NCBI RefSeq assembly: GCF_003545885.1
Contig: NZ_QHCT01000013.1
Location: 1 to 61,375, forward strand
Reading direction: 5' to 3'
Length of the DNA: 61,375 nt
From: Leptospira stimsonii
GTDB taxonomy: Bacteria > Spirochaetota > Leptospiria > Leptospirales > Leptospiraceae
How positions within the stretch are numbered: the stretch's first letter is position 1; every line of letters starts with the position of its first letter. A program made the position numbers and the translations under genes. Positions 9,257-18,261 of the stretch are shown piece by piece. The notes under the pieces are model-generated. The model was not told where the DNA came from. It worked only from the letters and a program-made list of their open reading frames with translations, and made no database searches.

Positions 9257-10222
9257 ATGCCACCTTTTGAGAAAGAACCCTTTCCAGGATTGTTTACGAT
9301 CGACTGCGATTATATTTCCTTTGGTGTCGCTTGTGCGTATCTTGTTGTGGAGGGAAACGAAGCCGCGTTTGTAGAAAACAATACCAATTACGCGGTTCCG
9401 ATTCTTCTGAAAGAATTGGAGAATGTCGGTCGAAAGCCAGAGGACGTAAAGTATATCATCGTTACTCACGTTCATCTTGATCACGCCGGTGGAACGGGTC
9501 TTCTTGCGAAACATTGTCCGAACGCGACTATTCTCGCGCATCCGAAAGCCGCGAAACATCTGATTTCGCCCGAGAGACTCATTCAGAGCTCGATCCAAGT
9601 TTACGGAGAAGAAAATTTCAAAAAACTCTACGGTGAAATCGTTCCTGTGCCGGCGGAACGAGTGAAAAGCCCCGAAGACGGAGAAGAGATTCGATGGGGA
9701 AAAAGAAGATTCAAATTTTATTATACAAGAGGTCACGCAAATCATCACTTTTGCATCTATGATTCTCTGAGTAACGGAATTTTTACCGGAGATTCTTTCG
9801 GCCTCGGTTATAGGGAATTTGCGGTCGGTAAAAATCCGATCCTCTATCCTTCCACGACTCCGACGGATTTCGATTCCGAAGAGGCGATGAATACGGTGGA
9901 CACGATTCTTGCGACGGGTGCGGATAAAGCCTATCTCACCCATTTCGGAGTTTGGAAGGATCTTCCTTCCGGTGCGAGGCAGATGAAACAAGGTCTTCAC
10001 GCGATGCAGAACATTCTTTCCTCCGGGGAAAGATCCGGTCTCGAAGGAGAGCCGCTTCTGGAATTCTGCACGGGAAGAATTCGCTCTTATTTAGAAAGGG
10101 AAATTTCCACTCAGGGAATTGCCTTGGGGGAAAGGGAAGAAATGCTCCTAGGGTTTGATTCTAAGATCAATGCCCAGGGTTTGGTCTTTCAAATTGAGAG
10201 GAAAAAGCGAAAGCAGGTTTGA
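9257..10222 (+). CDS. MBL-fold metallo-hydrolase
   Basis: A 321-residue enzyme of the metallo-beta-lactamase superfamily. THVHLDHAGG near residue 74 is the HxHxDH zinc motif; the following metal ligands fit RGHANHH and TGDSF. It has no signal peptide, so it acts in the cytosol. The long C-terminal helix region and the two-iron or two-zinc centre resemble hydrolases of the glyoxalase II, lactonase or flavodiiron type, but the substrate is unknown. GGAG sits just upstream of the ATG. It begins right after the transposase remnant and precedes a PerR-type promoter by only 15 bases, so it may lie outside that regulon. Confidence 0.9.
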   Translation: MPPFEKEPFPGLFTIDCDYISFGVACAYLVVEGNEAAFVENNTNYAVPILLKELENVGRKPEDVKYIIVTHVHLDHAGGTGLLAKHCPNATILAHPKAAKHLISPERLIQSSIQVYGEENFKKLYGEIVPVPAERVKSPEDGEEIRWGKRRFKFYYTRGHANHHFCIYDSLSNGIFTGDSFGLGYREFAVGKNPILYPSTTPTDFDSEEAMNTVDTILATGADKAYLTHFGVWKDLPSGARQMKQGLHAMQNILSSGERSGLEGEPLLEFCTGRIRSYLEREISTQGIALGEREEMLLGFDSKINAQGLVFQIERKKRKQV

Positions 10223-10236
10223 AAAAGAATTGTTTT

Positions 10237-10251
10237 TTAGAATGATTCTAA
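10237..10251. promoter_or_regulatory. PerR/Fur-type box 1
   Basis: TTAGAATGATTCTAA is a perfect 7-1-7 inverted repeat matching the PerR consensus TTAnAATnATTnTAA known from Bacillus. It lies 52 bases upstream of the cytochrome c peroxidase start. Leptospiral PerR is known to control peroxide-defence genes, so peroxide derepression is the natural reading. Confidence 0.8.
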
Positions 10252-10264
10252 ATAGAATCTACTT

Positions 10265-10279
10265 TTAGAATCATTCTAA
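10265..10279. promoter_or_regulatory. PerR/Fur-type box 2
   Basis: TTAGAATCATTCTAA is a second perfect 7-1-7 inverted repeat, centred 28 bases from box 1 and 24 bases upstream of the peroxidase ATG. Tandem boxes close to the ribosome site suggest strong repression overlapping the promoter or transcript start. Confidence 0.8.
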
Positions 10280-10302
10280 AATAAATGGAGAGAGGAACTG
10301 GT

Positions 10303-11292
10303 ATGAAAAAATCTACGTTAGGGGCTTTATTTTTAGTGCTCCTCGGGGCCGTTTTGGTATCCTGTGGGCCGTCTGAAAAGACGAAGAAGTTGATCGATGA
10401 TTCCAAGAAGATCTTTGGAACGATTCCGGAAAAAATCCCGGGCGGAGAAGGGGATTCTCCCGAACTCGTCCAACTCGGGGAAAAGTTATACTTTGAAAAA
10501 AGACTCTCCGCGAACGATACGCAGGCTTGTAATTCCTGTCACAACGTCGCCGGTAAGGGCGCAGGTGTGGACAATCTTCCCACTTCTCCAGGAGCGTTTG
10601 GGAAGAATGGGGACAGAAATTCTCCAACCGTGTTGAATGCCGGTTTTCATATCGCTCAATTTTGGGACGGGAGAGCGAAGGATTTGAAAGAGCAGGCGAA
10701 AGGTCCGATCTTGAACCCAGTGGAAATGGCGATGCCTTCCGCCGCTGAGGTCGAAAAGAAAATCGGTGCGATCGCGGAATACCAAGATCTTTTTGCGAAA
10801 GCCTATCCTAAGGAAGAGAAAAAAATCACCTATGAAAATCTTGCAGGCGCGATTGCCGCTTTCGAGAGAACCCTAATTACGAAAGACCGCTTTGACGATT
10901 TCCAGAGAGGAGATCACAAAGCACTTTCCTCCGAAGAGCAAGAAGGTCTGGAAACGTTTTTGGCGACGGGTTGTACCGCCTGTCACGTAGGTCCTCTTTT
11001 GGGAGGGAATTCTTTCCGGAAACTGGGACAGGTAAATCCGTATGAAAATACTTCGGACAAAGGACGTGCTACTCTGACGAAGAACCCGGCCGATGCTTTT
11101 GTTTTTAAAGTTCCTTCCCTGAGAAATATCGCCATCACCGGCCCCTATTTCCACGACGGGAAAGTCGCAACCTTGGAAGAAGCGGTGAAAAAAATGGCTC
11201 ATCTTCAACTCGGAAAAGACCTTTCGGATTCCGATACAAAGTCGATTGTAACTTTCTTGAAGGCGTTGACCGATAAGAACCGGTCTAATTAA
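10303..11292 (+). CDS. Cytochrome c peroxidase (di-haem, MauG family), lipoprotein
   Basis: A 329-residue di-haem peroxidase that reduces hydrogen peroxide to water with electrons from small cytochromes or cupredoxins, in the periplasm. It starts at ATG 10303 behind GAGAGG. The signal peptide ends in VLVSC, a spirochaetal lipobox, so the protein is probably membrane-anchored. CNSCH near residue 78 and CTACH near 225 bind the high- and low-potential haems; FWDGRA and PYFHDGKV are family motifs. Two PerR-type boxes lie upstream and a terminator downstream, making it a single-gene transcription unit induced by peroxide (inference). A paralogue lies at 54816-55826. Confidence 0.93.
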   Translation: MKKSTLGALFLVLLGAVLVSCGPSEKTKKLIDDSKKIFGTIPEKIPGGEGDSPELVQLGEKLYFEKRLSANDTQACNSCHNVAGKGAGVDNLPTSPGAFGKNGDRNSPTVLNAGFHIAQFWDGRAKDLKEQAKGPILNPVEMAMPSAAEVEKKIGAIAEYQDLFAKAYPKEEKKITYENLAGAIAAFERTLITKDRFDDFQRGDHKALSSEEQEGLETFLATGCTACHVGPLLGGNSFRKLGQVNPYENTSDKGRATLTKNPADAFVFKVPSLRNIAITGPYFHDGKVATLEEAVKKMAHLQLGKDLSDSDTKSIVTFLKALTDKNRSN

Positions 11293-11320
11293 CTGGACTT
11301 ACAGAATTGAAACCTATTCA

Positions 11321-11357
11321 GCCGGCGGTTGCTAACGCGATTGGCCGGTCTTTTTTT
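11321..11357 (+). terminator. Rho-independent terminator after cytochrome c peroxidase
   Basis: A GC-rich hairpin with outer stem CCGGC/GCCGG and an inner partly wobble-paired stem (GGTTGC/GCGATT) is followed by seven T residues, 28 bases after the peroxidase stop codon. Confidence 0.75.
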
Positions 11358-11391
11358 GCCCTCAGGATTTTGCCGTTTTTCGGGCAGATTT

Positions 11392-11782
11392 GCGGGAACT
11401 CCTGCGTTTTTAGTATTACGGAATCGCTTTCTTCGAAGGCGGACAATTCCTGGAAAAGTGTGAGTTCCTACTTTTTTGTAGGTTTCACCGAAGAATTTTG
11501 TTTTCCCAAAGAATGCGGGAACTCCCGCGTTTTTGGTATCACGAAGTCGCTTTCTTCGAAGGCGGACTTTTCCAGGGAAAGTGTGAGTTCCTACTTTTTT
11601 GTAGGTTTCACCGAAGAATTTTGTTTTCCCAAAGAATGCGGGAACTCCCGCGTTTTTAGTATTACGAAATCGCTTTCTTCGAAGGCGGACATTTCCTGGA
11701 AAAGTGTGAGTTCCTACTTTTTGTAGGTTTCACTGAAGAATTTTGTTTTCCCAAAGAATGCGGGAACTCCCGCGTTTTCAAC
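11392..11782 (+). repeat. 123-bp tandem repeat (about 3.2 copies)
   Basis: Units start with GCGGGAACT at 11392, 11515, 11638 and 11760, giving periods of 123, 123 and 122; the fourth unit is only about 23 bases. Each unit contains the palindrome GCGGGAACTCCCGC (one base changed in the first copy) and a CCTACTTTTTTGTAGG hairpin, so the array could form up to seven structured stems. Because 123 is divisible by three, one frame stays open across three units as a 41-residue repeat, but it lacks a ribosome site and I treat it as non-coding. The copy number is likely to vary between strains. Confidence 0.9.
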
Positions 11783-12033
11783 AGGCCCCGCAAATCTTCC
11801 AGAAGAGGCAGGTCGCGAGGAATCAGAACATTCACGCCACCTGAATTTCCGACAGAGACCCGATCGAAAAGAGACCTAAATCCTCCGACCGCAAAACGTA
11901 AGAGTTGTCCGAAGAATTCTTTTCTTTTTCCGGTTCGAACCTCAAAAAGTGGCATTCGAAAGTTCATCTTGTTGCTCAGGCAGATTCTTTCCGTTTCCGA
12001 CTGACGGGAGAATAATCGTATGAAAGAAGTATA
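11783..12033. other. Intergenic region between tandem repeat and MNT gene
   Basis: No gene is convincing. On the minus strand a frame across about 11780-11960 reads RFAVGGFRSLFDRVS...GGVNVLIPRDLPLLEDL, which looks protein-like and may be a remnant of a lost gene, but nothing identifies it. Confidence 0.35.
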
Positions 12034-12381
12034 TTACAAAATTGGAATCATCTCTGCGAAGACCGTTTTCCAAAAACCGGGATATTGACTTTGTTCTCGG
12101 ATCTTCTCCCATTCTTTTTCCGTATAAACGAATAAGTTCCATTCGACCGGAATTCGCAGAAGCTCCGGAAAGAGTTCTTGTCTTTTTAAAAAGGGAAGAT
12201 CCGTTTTCGTAATCACGATCAAATCGACATCGCTATAAGCGTGCGCGGAATTTCTTGCGACGCTTCCGAATAGAAACGTCTTGATTACTTTTTCACGAAG
12301 GGCAGATTGAATATTTTGGATCAATTCTTCTCGACTCATTCCGCCGAGAGGGTTTCTCTTTGGAAAAACGATCACGCTCAT
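12034..12381 (-). CDS. MNT-type nucleotidyltransferase, antitoxin of a HEPN/MNT pair
   Basis: A 115-residue minimal nucleotidyltransferase. FLFGSVARNSAHAYSDVDLIV carries the GS-x(n)-DxD motif of the polymerase-beta fold, and a later acidic residue (VEWNLFVYT) fits the third metal ligand. In characterised HEPN/MNT systems such proteins adenylylate the HEPN partner and neutralise it. Its ATG overlaps the HEPN stop by four bases (ATGA), so the two are translationally coupled. The N-terminal MSVIVFPKRNPLGGM is slightly longer than usual; a second Met at residue 15 is an alternative start. Confidence 0.88.
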   Translation of the reverse strand: MSVIVFPKRNPLGGMSREELIQNIQSALREKVIKTFLFGSVARNSAHAYSDVDLIVITKTDLPFLKRQELFPELLRIPVEWNLFVYTEKEWEKIREQSQYPGFWKTVFAEMIPIL

Positions 12382-12761
12382 TTGAGTTTTTCTTTTACGA
12401 TGCGAATCAATGTTTCCGCAAATACGACGGCTTCTTTCGCCTGCGATTCTTCAAAGTATTCGAACGGCGCTCCGTCCGTAAACGCATCGGGGTAACGAGT
12501 GGGAATATAATACAAATCTAATTTTTGTCCGATGGATTCAATTTCACCGTTTTCGTTCAGCTCTTTTGCGATCGTCTTTACGGAATGTGATTTTACGAGA
12601 TCGGCTCCGCGAAAATAAGCAAGAGCCTTGAGAGCTTTTTCTCCCACTTGCTGGCAGACAAAACACGTCTGCGCAAAGAAACCCGATTGCAAAGAAGCTT
12701 CCGCCCATTCCAAATCTCTTTCGGCTTGGGCGAGCCAGTCTTTCCACCTCGGGTTTTGCAT
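12378..12761 (-). CDS. HEPN-domain protein, partner of MNT nucleotidyltransferase
   Basis: A 127-residue four-helix HEPN protein: WLAQAERDLEWAEASLQSGFFAQTCFVCQQVGEKALKALA is the characteristic N-terminal half, and YYIPTRYPDAFTDGAPFEYF the characteristic later loop. The RX4-6H RNase motif of HepT-type toxins is not seen: the Arg is followed by YPDAF with no His. It therefore belongs to the 'TRYPD' HEPN group, whose nuclease activity is doubtful. It starts only six bases after the citrate synthase homologue stop, so it is likely co-transcribed with it. Confidence 0.88.
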   Translation of the reverse strand: MQNPRWKDWLAQAERDLEWAEASLQSGFFAQTCFVCQQVGEKALKALAYFRGADLVKSHSVKTIAKELNENGEIESIGQKLDLYYIPTRYPDAFTDGAPFEYFEESQAKEAVVFAETLIRIVKEKLK

Positions 12762-12767
12762 CGTCGT

Positions 12768-14061
<1,294 letters not shown>

Positions 14062-14164
14062 CTCAGAGAATGGTACGCGTCAATTCTTCTAATTTCGCGT
14101 ACGTTGATTTTTCCCGTTTCTTCTGGACAAAACTTCGGGGTCGGCTTTCCTTCTCGCATTTCCT

Positions 14165-15262
14165 ATGCACCCGAATTTCACTCCGGATATATTCTGGCTT
14201 GGTCTCCAATTCTTGATCCAACTCGGTCCGGGCTATTGTATTCTCCTTTTTTTCACCGAACTCGCCAAACACAAACGCGGAGAAGAATTCAGCGGAATGT
14301 TCTTTTTGGCGTTTCTCATGGCCTCCGTCGAATCTCGGATCGGCTTGGTTTCGATTCCGGGAACGGGCGCGTATCCGTTACTCTGGATCTTCTTTTTTTC
14401 CTCCCTTCTCGCGATGGGCCCCGTACTTCTTCTCGTCTTGGGAAGAATGCTCGAATTCGCTCTGGAAAAAAAGATCCCTTTAAAGAGACATTTTTTTCCG
14501 GCTTATCTCGCCGTTCTTTGTGAGTTGATCTTTTTTCTTTATCCGATGGATTCGAAACCGGAACTCATCCAGGACGCATTGATTCATCGAGGCAAAAGCC
14601 CGATTTCTCTACTGATCGGAATCGGATATCTTCACCTAACGGTCTATTGTTTCTATTCGGTATATCTTTTTTGGAAATCCTTTCGAGAGATCGACTTTCA
14701 TCTTTCCCGCCTCGCGTCTTGGATTCTTCTCATCACGATCGTTTCGGTACAACTTTCAGGAATCGGATTCTATTTGGATTTTCCAAATCTTTTCATCTTC
14801 GCTTCGATCTTGATGACTTTTGGAAACGGACTTGTCTTCGTGTTTACCGCGCGTTATCCGAACTTCTTTAATTCTCTTAAATTGGAATTACAACAAAAAA
14901 GATACGAGAAAACGCAATTAGGCGGACTCAACTTGGAAGCGATTCGCGCCCGTTTGACCGAACTCATGGAAGTGGAAAAAATTTATCGTGAGGAAGAATT
15001 GCGGATGCAGGATCTCGCCGAAAAACTTCTGATCACTCCGCATCAACTTTCCCGGATTCTCAACGAAACGTATGAGAAAAATTTTAATGAGTTCGTCAAC
15101 GGATTCCGAGTACAAGAGGCGAAGAAAATTCTTCTGGAAGAACCGGAAAAGACGATTCTCTCGATCGGATTCGAAGTCGGTTTTAATACGAAGTCCACGT
15201 TCAACGCTCAATTCTTAAAAATCTCGGGAATGACGCCGGCGGAGTGGAGAAAAAAAATCTAA
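14165..15262 (+). CDS. Membrane-anchored AraC-family regulator
   Basis: A 365-residue protein. The N-terminal two thirds contain about seven hydrophobic segments (for example LGLQFLIQLGPGYCILLFF, LLWIFFFSSLLAMGPVLLLV, SPISLLIGIGYLHLTVYCF), and the last ~100 residues an AraC-type double HTH (MQDLAEKLLITPHQLSRILNE; ILSIGFEVGFNTKSTFNAQF). Membrane AraC proteins of this layout probably sense an envelope or lipid signal, and bind DNA while attached to the inner membrane. It diverges from the citrate synthase homologue with about 115 bases between starts and may control it. No clear ribosome site is visible. Confidence 0.88.
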   Translation: MHPNFTPDIFWLGLQFLIQLGPGYCILLFFTELAKHKRGEEFSGMFFLAFLMASVESRIGLVSIPGTGAYPLLWIFFFSSLLAMGPVLLLVLGRMLEFALEKKIPLKRHFFPAYLAVLCELIFFLYPMDSKPELIQDALIHRGKSPISLLIGIGYLHLTVYCFYSVYLFWKSFREIDFHLSRLASWILLITIVSVQLSGIGFYLDFPNLFIFASILMTFGNGLVFVFTARYPNFFNSLKLELQQKRYEKTQLGGLNLEAIRARLTELMEVEKIYREEELRMQDLAEKLLITPHQLSRILNETYEKNFNEFVNGFRVQEAKKILLEEPEKTILSIGFEVGFNTKSTFNAQFLKISGMTPAEWRKKI

Positions 15263-15361
15263 AAATCGGTCGGAAATCATAAGATCGGACGATTACTCTC
15301 GTAACATACGCTACAATCTCCAAATCAAACTCGTTACCGAACATTTGAAAGGAGAAGAAGA

Positions 15362-16336
15362 ATGTCGCGTGAGTATTATACGTCCGCCGATCTAAACGAT
15401 TTTAAGAATGTGCAAAAACTTGCATATGACGCGGTGGAATGGGTCCGCGAACGCCTCGTAGTCGGAATGACGGAAAAAACCGCGGCTTCCTTGATCGATT
15501 CTTATATCTACGAAAGAGGTGGAAAGAATTTCTTTCATTACGGATTCGCCTGGTTCGGAGATCGGACCTGTTTTCACGGATTCAAAAGGCCCCTAACCTG
15601 GAAACGAATCGGAGTAGACGGACTTCTTCCTCACTTTGGATTTCAGTTTCAACCTTCCGATCGAAAACTCAAGGAAGGAATGGCTGTGATTTTAGACGTT
15701 GCGCCTAACGTGAAAGGTGTGACCGCGGATGTCGGATATTCTTTTTCTTTCGGAAATAATTCCGAAGTGGAGCAAGGACGCAAAGATCTCAAAGAATTTA
15801 GAACTCTCATCTTAGAATTGGTTCGCGCGGAAAAAAACATGGGTAAGATCTATCAAGCCTGTGACGATCTCATCCAGGATCTCGGTTATTCCAATTGTCA
15901 TACGATTTATCCTAACGGAGTTTTGGGTCATAAGGTCGGAAAGGTTCCTGCATCGAGTGTTCCGGCGGGAAGGCTTCTCGGTTTTCCGCCACAAACGTTT
16001 CTTTATCTTGTTCCTCAAATTCTCAAAGGAATTTTTGCGCCTTCCTCCAACGCTTCTCCTCTTTGGGGAGAATTTACGAAATCGAAAGTGGACGCGGGTC
16101 TCTGGGCGGTCGAGCCGCATATCGGAAAGATTTATTCCGGGTCTCGTGCCGAAGAAAGTTTCGGAGTGAAATGGGAAGAAATTTTAGTCGTAAGCGATAC
16201 GGACGCCTTCTGGCTGGACGAAGATCTTCCACACGTTCGTTTTTGGGAAGAACAGGAACGGATTGCAAAATTAAAAAAGGCTTCCTCTCTTTCGAAAACG
16301 AAGAGGGATTCCAAAATCAAGGTTGGAGCCGCATAA
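15362..16336 (+). CDS. M24-family metallopeptidase (Xaa-Pro aminopeptidase-like)
   Basis: A 324-residue pita-bread-fold protein starting behind AAGGAG. Five metal ligands can be read in order: the two Asp of VILDVAPNVKGVTADVG (about residues 112-124), His of LGHKVGK, Glu of WAVEPHIG and Glu of VKWEEILVV. It lacks the N-terminal domain of prolidases. The wider M24 family includes creatinases and non-peptidases, so substrate is open. The basic, low-complexity tail (SSLSKTKRDSKIKV) is unusual. It has its own upstream gap and probably its own promoter. Confidence 0.87.
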   Translation: MSREYYTSADLNDFKNVQKLAYDAVEWVRERLVVGMTEKTAASLIDSYIYERGGKNFFHYGFAWFGDRTCFHGFKRPLTWKRIGVDGLLPHFGFQFQPSDRKLKEGMAVILDVAPNVKGVTADVGYSFSFGNNSEVEQGRKDLKEFRTLILELVRAEKNMGKIYQACDDLIQDLGYSNCHTIYPNGVLGHKVGKVPASSVPAGRLLGFPPQTFLYLVPQILKGIFAPSSNASPLWGEFTKSKVDAGLWAVEPHIGKIYSGSRAEESFGVKWEEILVVSDTDAFWLDEDLPHVRFWEEQERIAKLKKASSLSKTKRDSKIKVGAA

Positions 16337-16410
16337 AAACTCGGCTCGTTCACACCCAGCGGATAAGACCCGATTTATAATTATTTTTATATCTCGAGGA
16401 TTGAATAAAA

Positions 16411-16424
16411 TTAGAATATTCTAA
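16411..16424. promoter_or_regulatory. Palindromic site TTAGAATATTCTAA, copy 1
   Basis: Perfect 14-bp palindrome ending 24 bases before the ATG of the metal-dependent hydrolase. The same 14-mer recurs at 18670 and 43331. It differs from the PerR-type boxes at 10237/10265 by lacking the central base (7-0-7), so it may be a variant box or the site of a different dimeric repressor. Confidence 0.55.
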
Positions 16425-16448
16425 AATACGAATGCGAATGGAAGAATT

Positions 16449-17279
16449 ATGAGCAATGTCGAAAAGCCGGATTACCCGGTTCGAAAACCCCGATTTCAAT
16501 TTTCAAAGGACGTTCCAAAACACTGGTGCGGAGGAAACGCCTCTCTTACCCACGTTTTGAACGCTTGGACGATTCTTTTCCCGGAAGGGGAGAAATACTT
16601 TATTCGAACGATTCAGAATGCCATTCCCAAACTCAAAGAGGGAAAGGTGAAAAGAAACGCGATCGCTTTCGTTGGTCAAGAGGCGCAACACGCGGGAGAA
16701 CACAAAAAATTCTGGGAGAATCTCAAAGACCAAGGATATCGTTTCGAAGGTTTTATGAATTTTGTGGTTTGGTTTGCTTTCGGTCTTTTGGAAAAACTTT
16801 TCTCCGAAAAAATGAATCTGGCCGCAGTTGCAGGATTGGAACATTATACGTCCTTGGTCGCGGATCTCGGTTTAAGAAGCGGACTTCTCAAACCCGCACA
16901 TCCGGAAATGAGAAGACTTTTCGAGTGGCACGCGGCGGAGGAATTGGAACACAAGTCCGCGGTCTTCGACGTTCTGAAGGAAGCGACTCAAAGTTATTGG
17001 ATTCGAATCGTGGGAATGTGTATCGCTTCCGGAATTTTTTTCGCGTTCACCTTGATCGCGGTCATACTCTTTCTTTGGCAGGATGGAATTCTTTTTCGAC
17101 TTCAAACTCAAAAAGAACTCTTTCAACTCCTCTTTACAAGGGAGAGGGTTTTACCTTTGACGATACGTGCCGCCTTACGATATTTTAGGGTTTCTTTTCA
17201 TCCCGACCAAGAAGACAATCTATACTTAGCTAAAGAAATTTTTTCATTACAAGAACACAAATACAGAGAAGCAATATGA
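16449..17279 (+). CDS. Metal-dependent hydrolase family protein (PF10118-like)
   Basis: A 276-residue predicted di-metal protein. Histidine/glutamate clusters typical of the family are visible: GQEAQHAGEHKKFW near residue 75, AGLEHYTSLVADLG near 130 and EWHAAEELEHKSAVFDVL near 160, as in ferritin-like four-helix carboxylate sites. One strong hydrophobic segment (IASGIFFAFTLIAVILFLW) near residue 190 suggests membrane attachment. Members often neighbour SDR and lipid genes, and here the ATG of an SDR overlaps its stop by four bases. The family name is historical; oxygenase-like chemistry is equally possible. Confidence 0.85.
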   Translation: MSNVEKPDYPVRKPRFQFSKDVPKHWCGGNASLTHVLNAWTILFPEGEKYFIRTIQNAIPKLKEGKVKRNAIAFVGQEAQHAGEHKKFWENLKDQGYRFEGFMNFVVWFAFGLLEKLFSEKMNLAAVAGLEHYTSLVADLGLRSGLLKPAHPEMRRLFEWHAAEELEHKSAVFDVLKEATQSYWIRIVGMCIASGIFFAFTLIAVILFLWQDGILFRLQTQKELFQLLFTRERVLPLTIRAALRYFRVSFHPDQEDNLYLAKEIFSLQEHKYREAI

Positions 17280-18100
17280 GCAAATTGAAAGAGAAGACGA
17301 TTTTAATCACCGGAGCCAACGGAGGTTTCGGAAGAGAATTGACAAAACAACTTTTGGAAAAAGGAGCAAACTTGATTCTTACCGATCTCAAGGCTCCCAG
17401 TACGGACGCAGATTTTTATCTCCACAGAAAGTGGCTCGAAAGTTATAAAAACGGTTCTCAACCGAAAAACATAGGAAAGATTCTCGGTAGTTTTTCCGGA
17501 GATTTGCAAACGCAGGAAGGTTGTAAGGACGTATATCAGAATACTCTAAAACTTTCTCCGAAAGGGGTTGATGTGTTGATCAACAACGCGGGCCTCGCTT
17601 TCAAAGGAGGACTTTTGGACGTTCCCGATAAGAATTGGAATCTTATCTTGGATGTAAATCTCTACGCCCCGATTCATCTGAGTCGTTTGTTTGTTCCCGC
17701 GATGCTGGAAAGAAAACAAGGTCAGATCGTAAATCTATCTTCCGTTGCGGGTCACGTCGCCGCTGGAGAACTGATCTACTATTCCATTTCTAAGTTTGGA
17801 ATCCGAGCGATGGGAGAAGCGATGGACGCGGATCTTCGTAAAAAAGGAGTCGCGGTGACGAACGTATATCCGTTTTTTGCGGACACAGGAATTCTCAAGT
17901 CGCAACAATTCGGAAAACAACAGGACATCCCGATGGGAATCGTTGACAGTCCCATTTCCGTCGTAAAGGCGATCGTCAAAGGAATGGAAAAAAGAAAACT
18001 GCACGTCTTTCCCGGAATAAAATCCAAGACGATCAGTTTTTTCAGCCGTATGACTCCGAACATCGTCCATAAGGTCACGAGTCTCAGCGACCGACTATAA
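17276..18100 (+). CDS. Short-chain dehydrogenase/reductase
   Basis: A 274-residue classical SDR. The TGANGGFG dinucleotide-binding motif is near residue 13, NNAG near 100, and the catalytic Ser and YxxxK in VNLSSVAGH and YYSISKFG. Acidic residues after strand two (TDLKAP) favour NAD over NADP. Translation is coupled to the upstream metal-dependent hydrolase by ATGA overlap, so the pair probably act on one lipid-like substrate. Confidence 0.93.
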   Translation: MSKLKEKTILITGANGGFGRELTKQLLEKGANLILTDLKAPSTDADFYLHRKWLESYKNGSQPKNIGKILGSFSGDLQTQEGCKDVYQNTLKLSPKGVDVLINNAGLAFKGGLLDVPDKNWNLILDVNLYAPIHLSRLFVPAMLERKQGQIVNLSSVAGHVAAGELIYYSISKFGIRAMGEAMDADLRKKGVAVTNVYPFFADTGILKSQQFGKQQDIPMGIVDSPISVVKAIVKGMEKRKLHVFPGIKSKTISFFSRMTPNIVHKVTSLSDRL

Positions 18101-18261
18101 AAAATTAGATTAAGAATCCATTGTATAACCTTTGGCCCTAATTTGATAAGCGATATCGCGCCCATACGATTCTCATTGTATAATTTACGCGGGAGAATTC
18201 GGCAACGACCGAACGCAGTTTTATAGGGTCAGGATCGAATTCTTAAAAACGGAAAAATGAA

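Noticed and set aside
9026..10000. Long minus-strand open frame opposite the MBL-fold gene
   Set aside because: Shadow of the plus-strand gene, which has a clear HxHxDH motif; the reverse product has no recognisable features.
11307..11726. Long plus-strand frame across the tandem repeat encoding 41-residue repeats
   Set aside because: No ribosome site or signal sequence; openness follows from the 123-bp period, and it overlaps the terminator hairpin.
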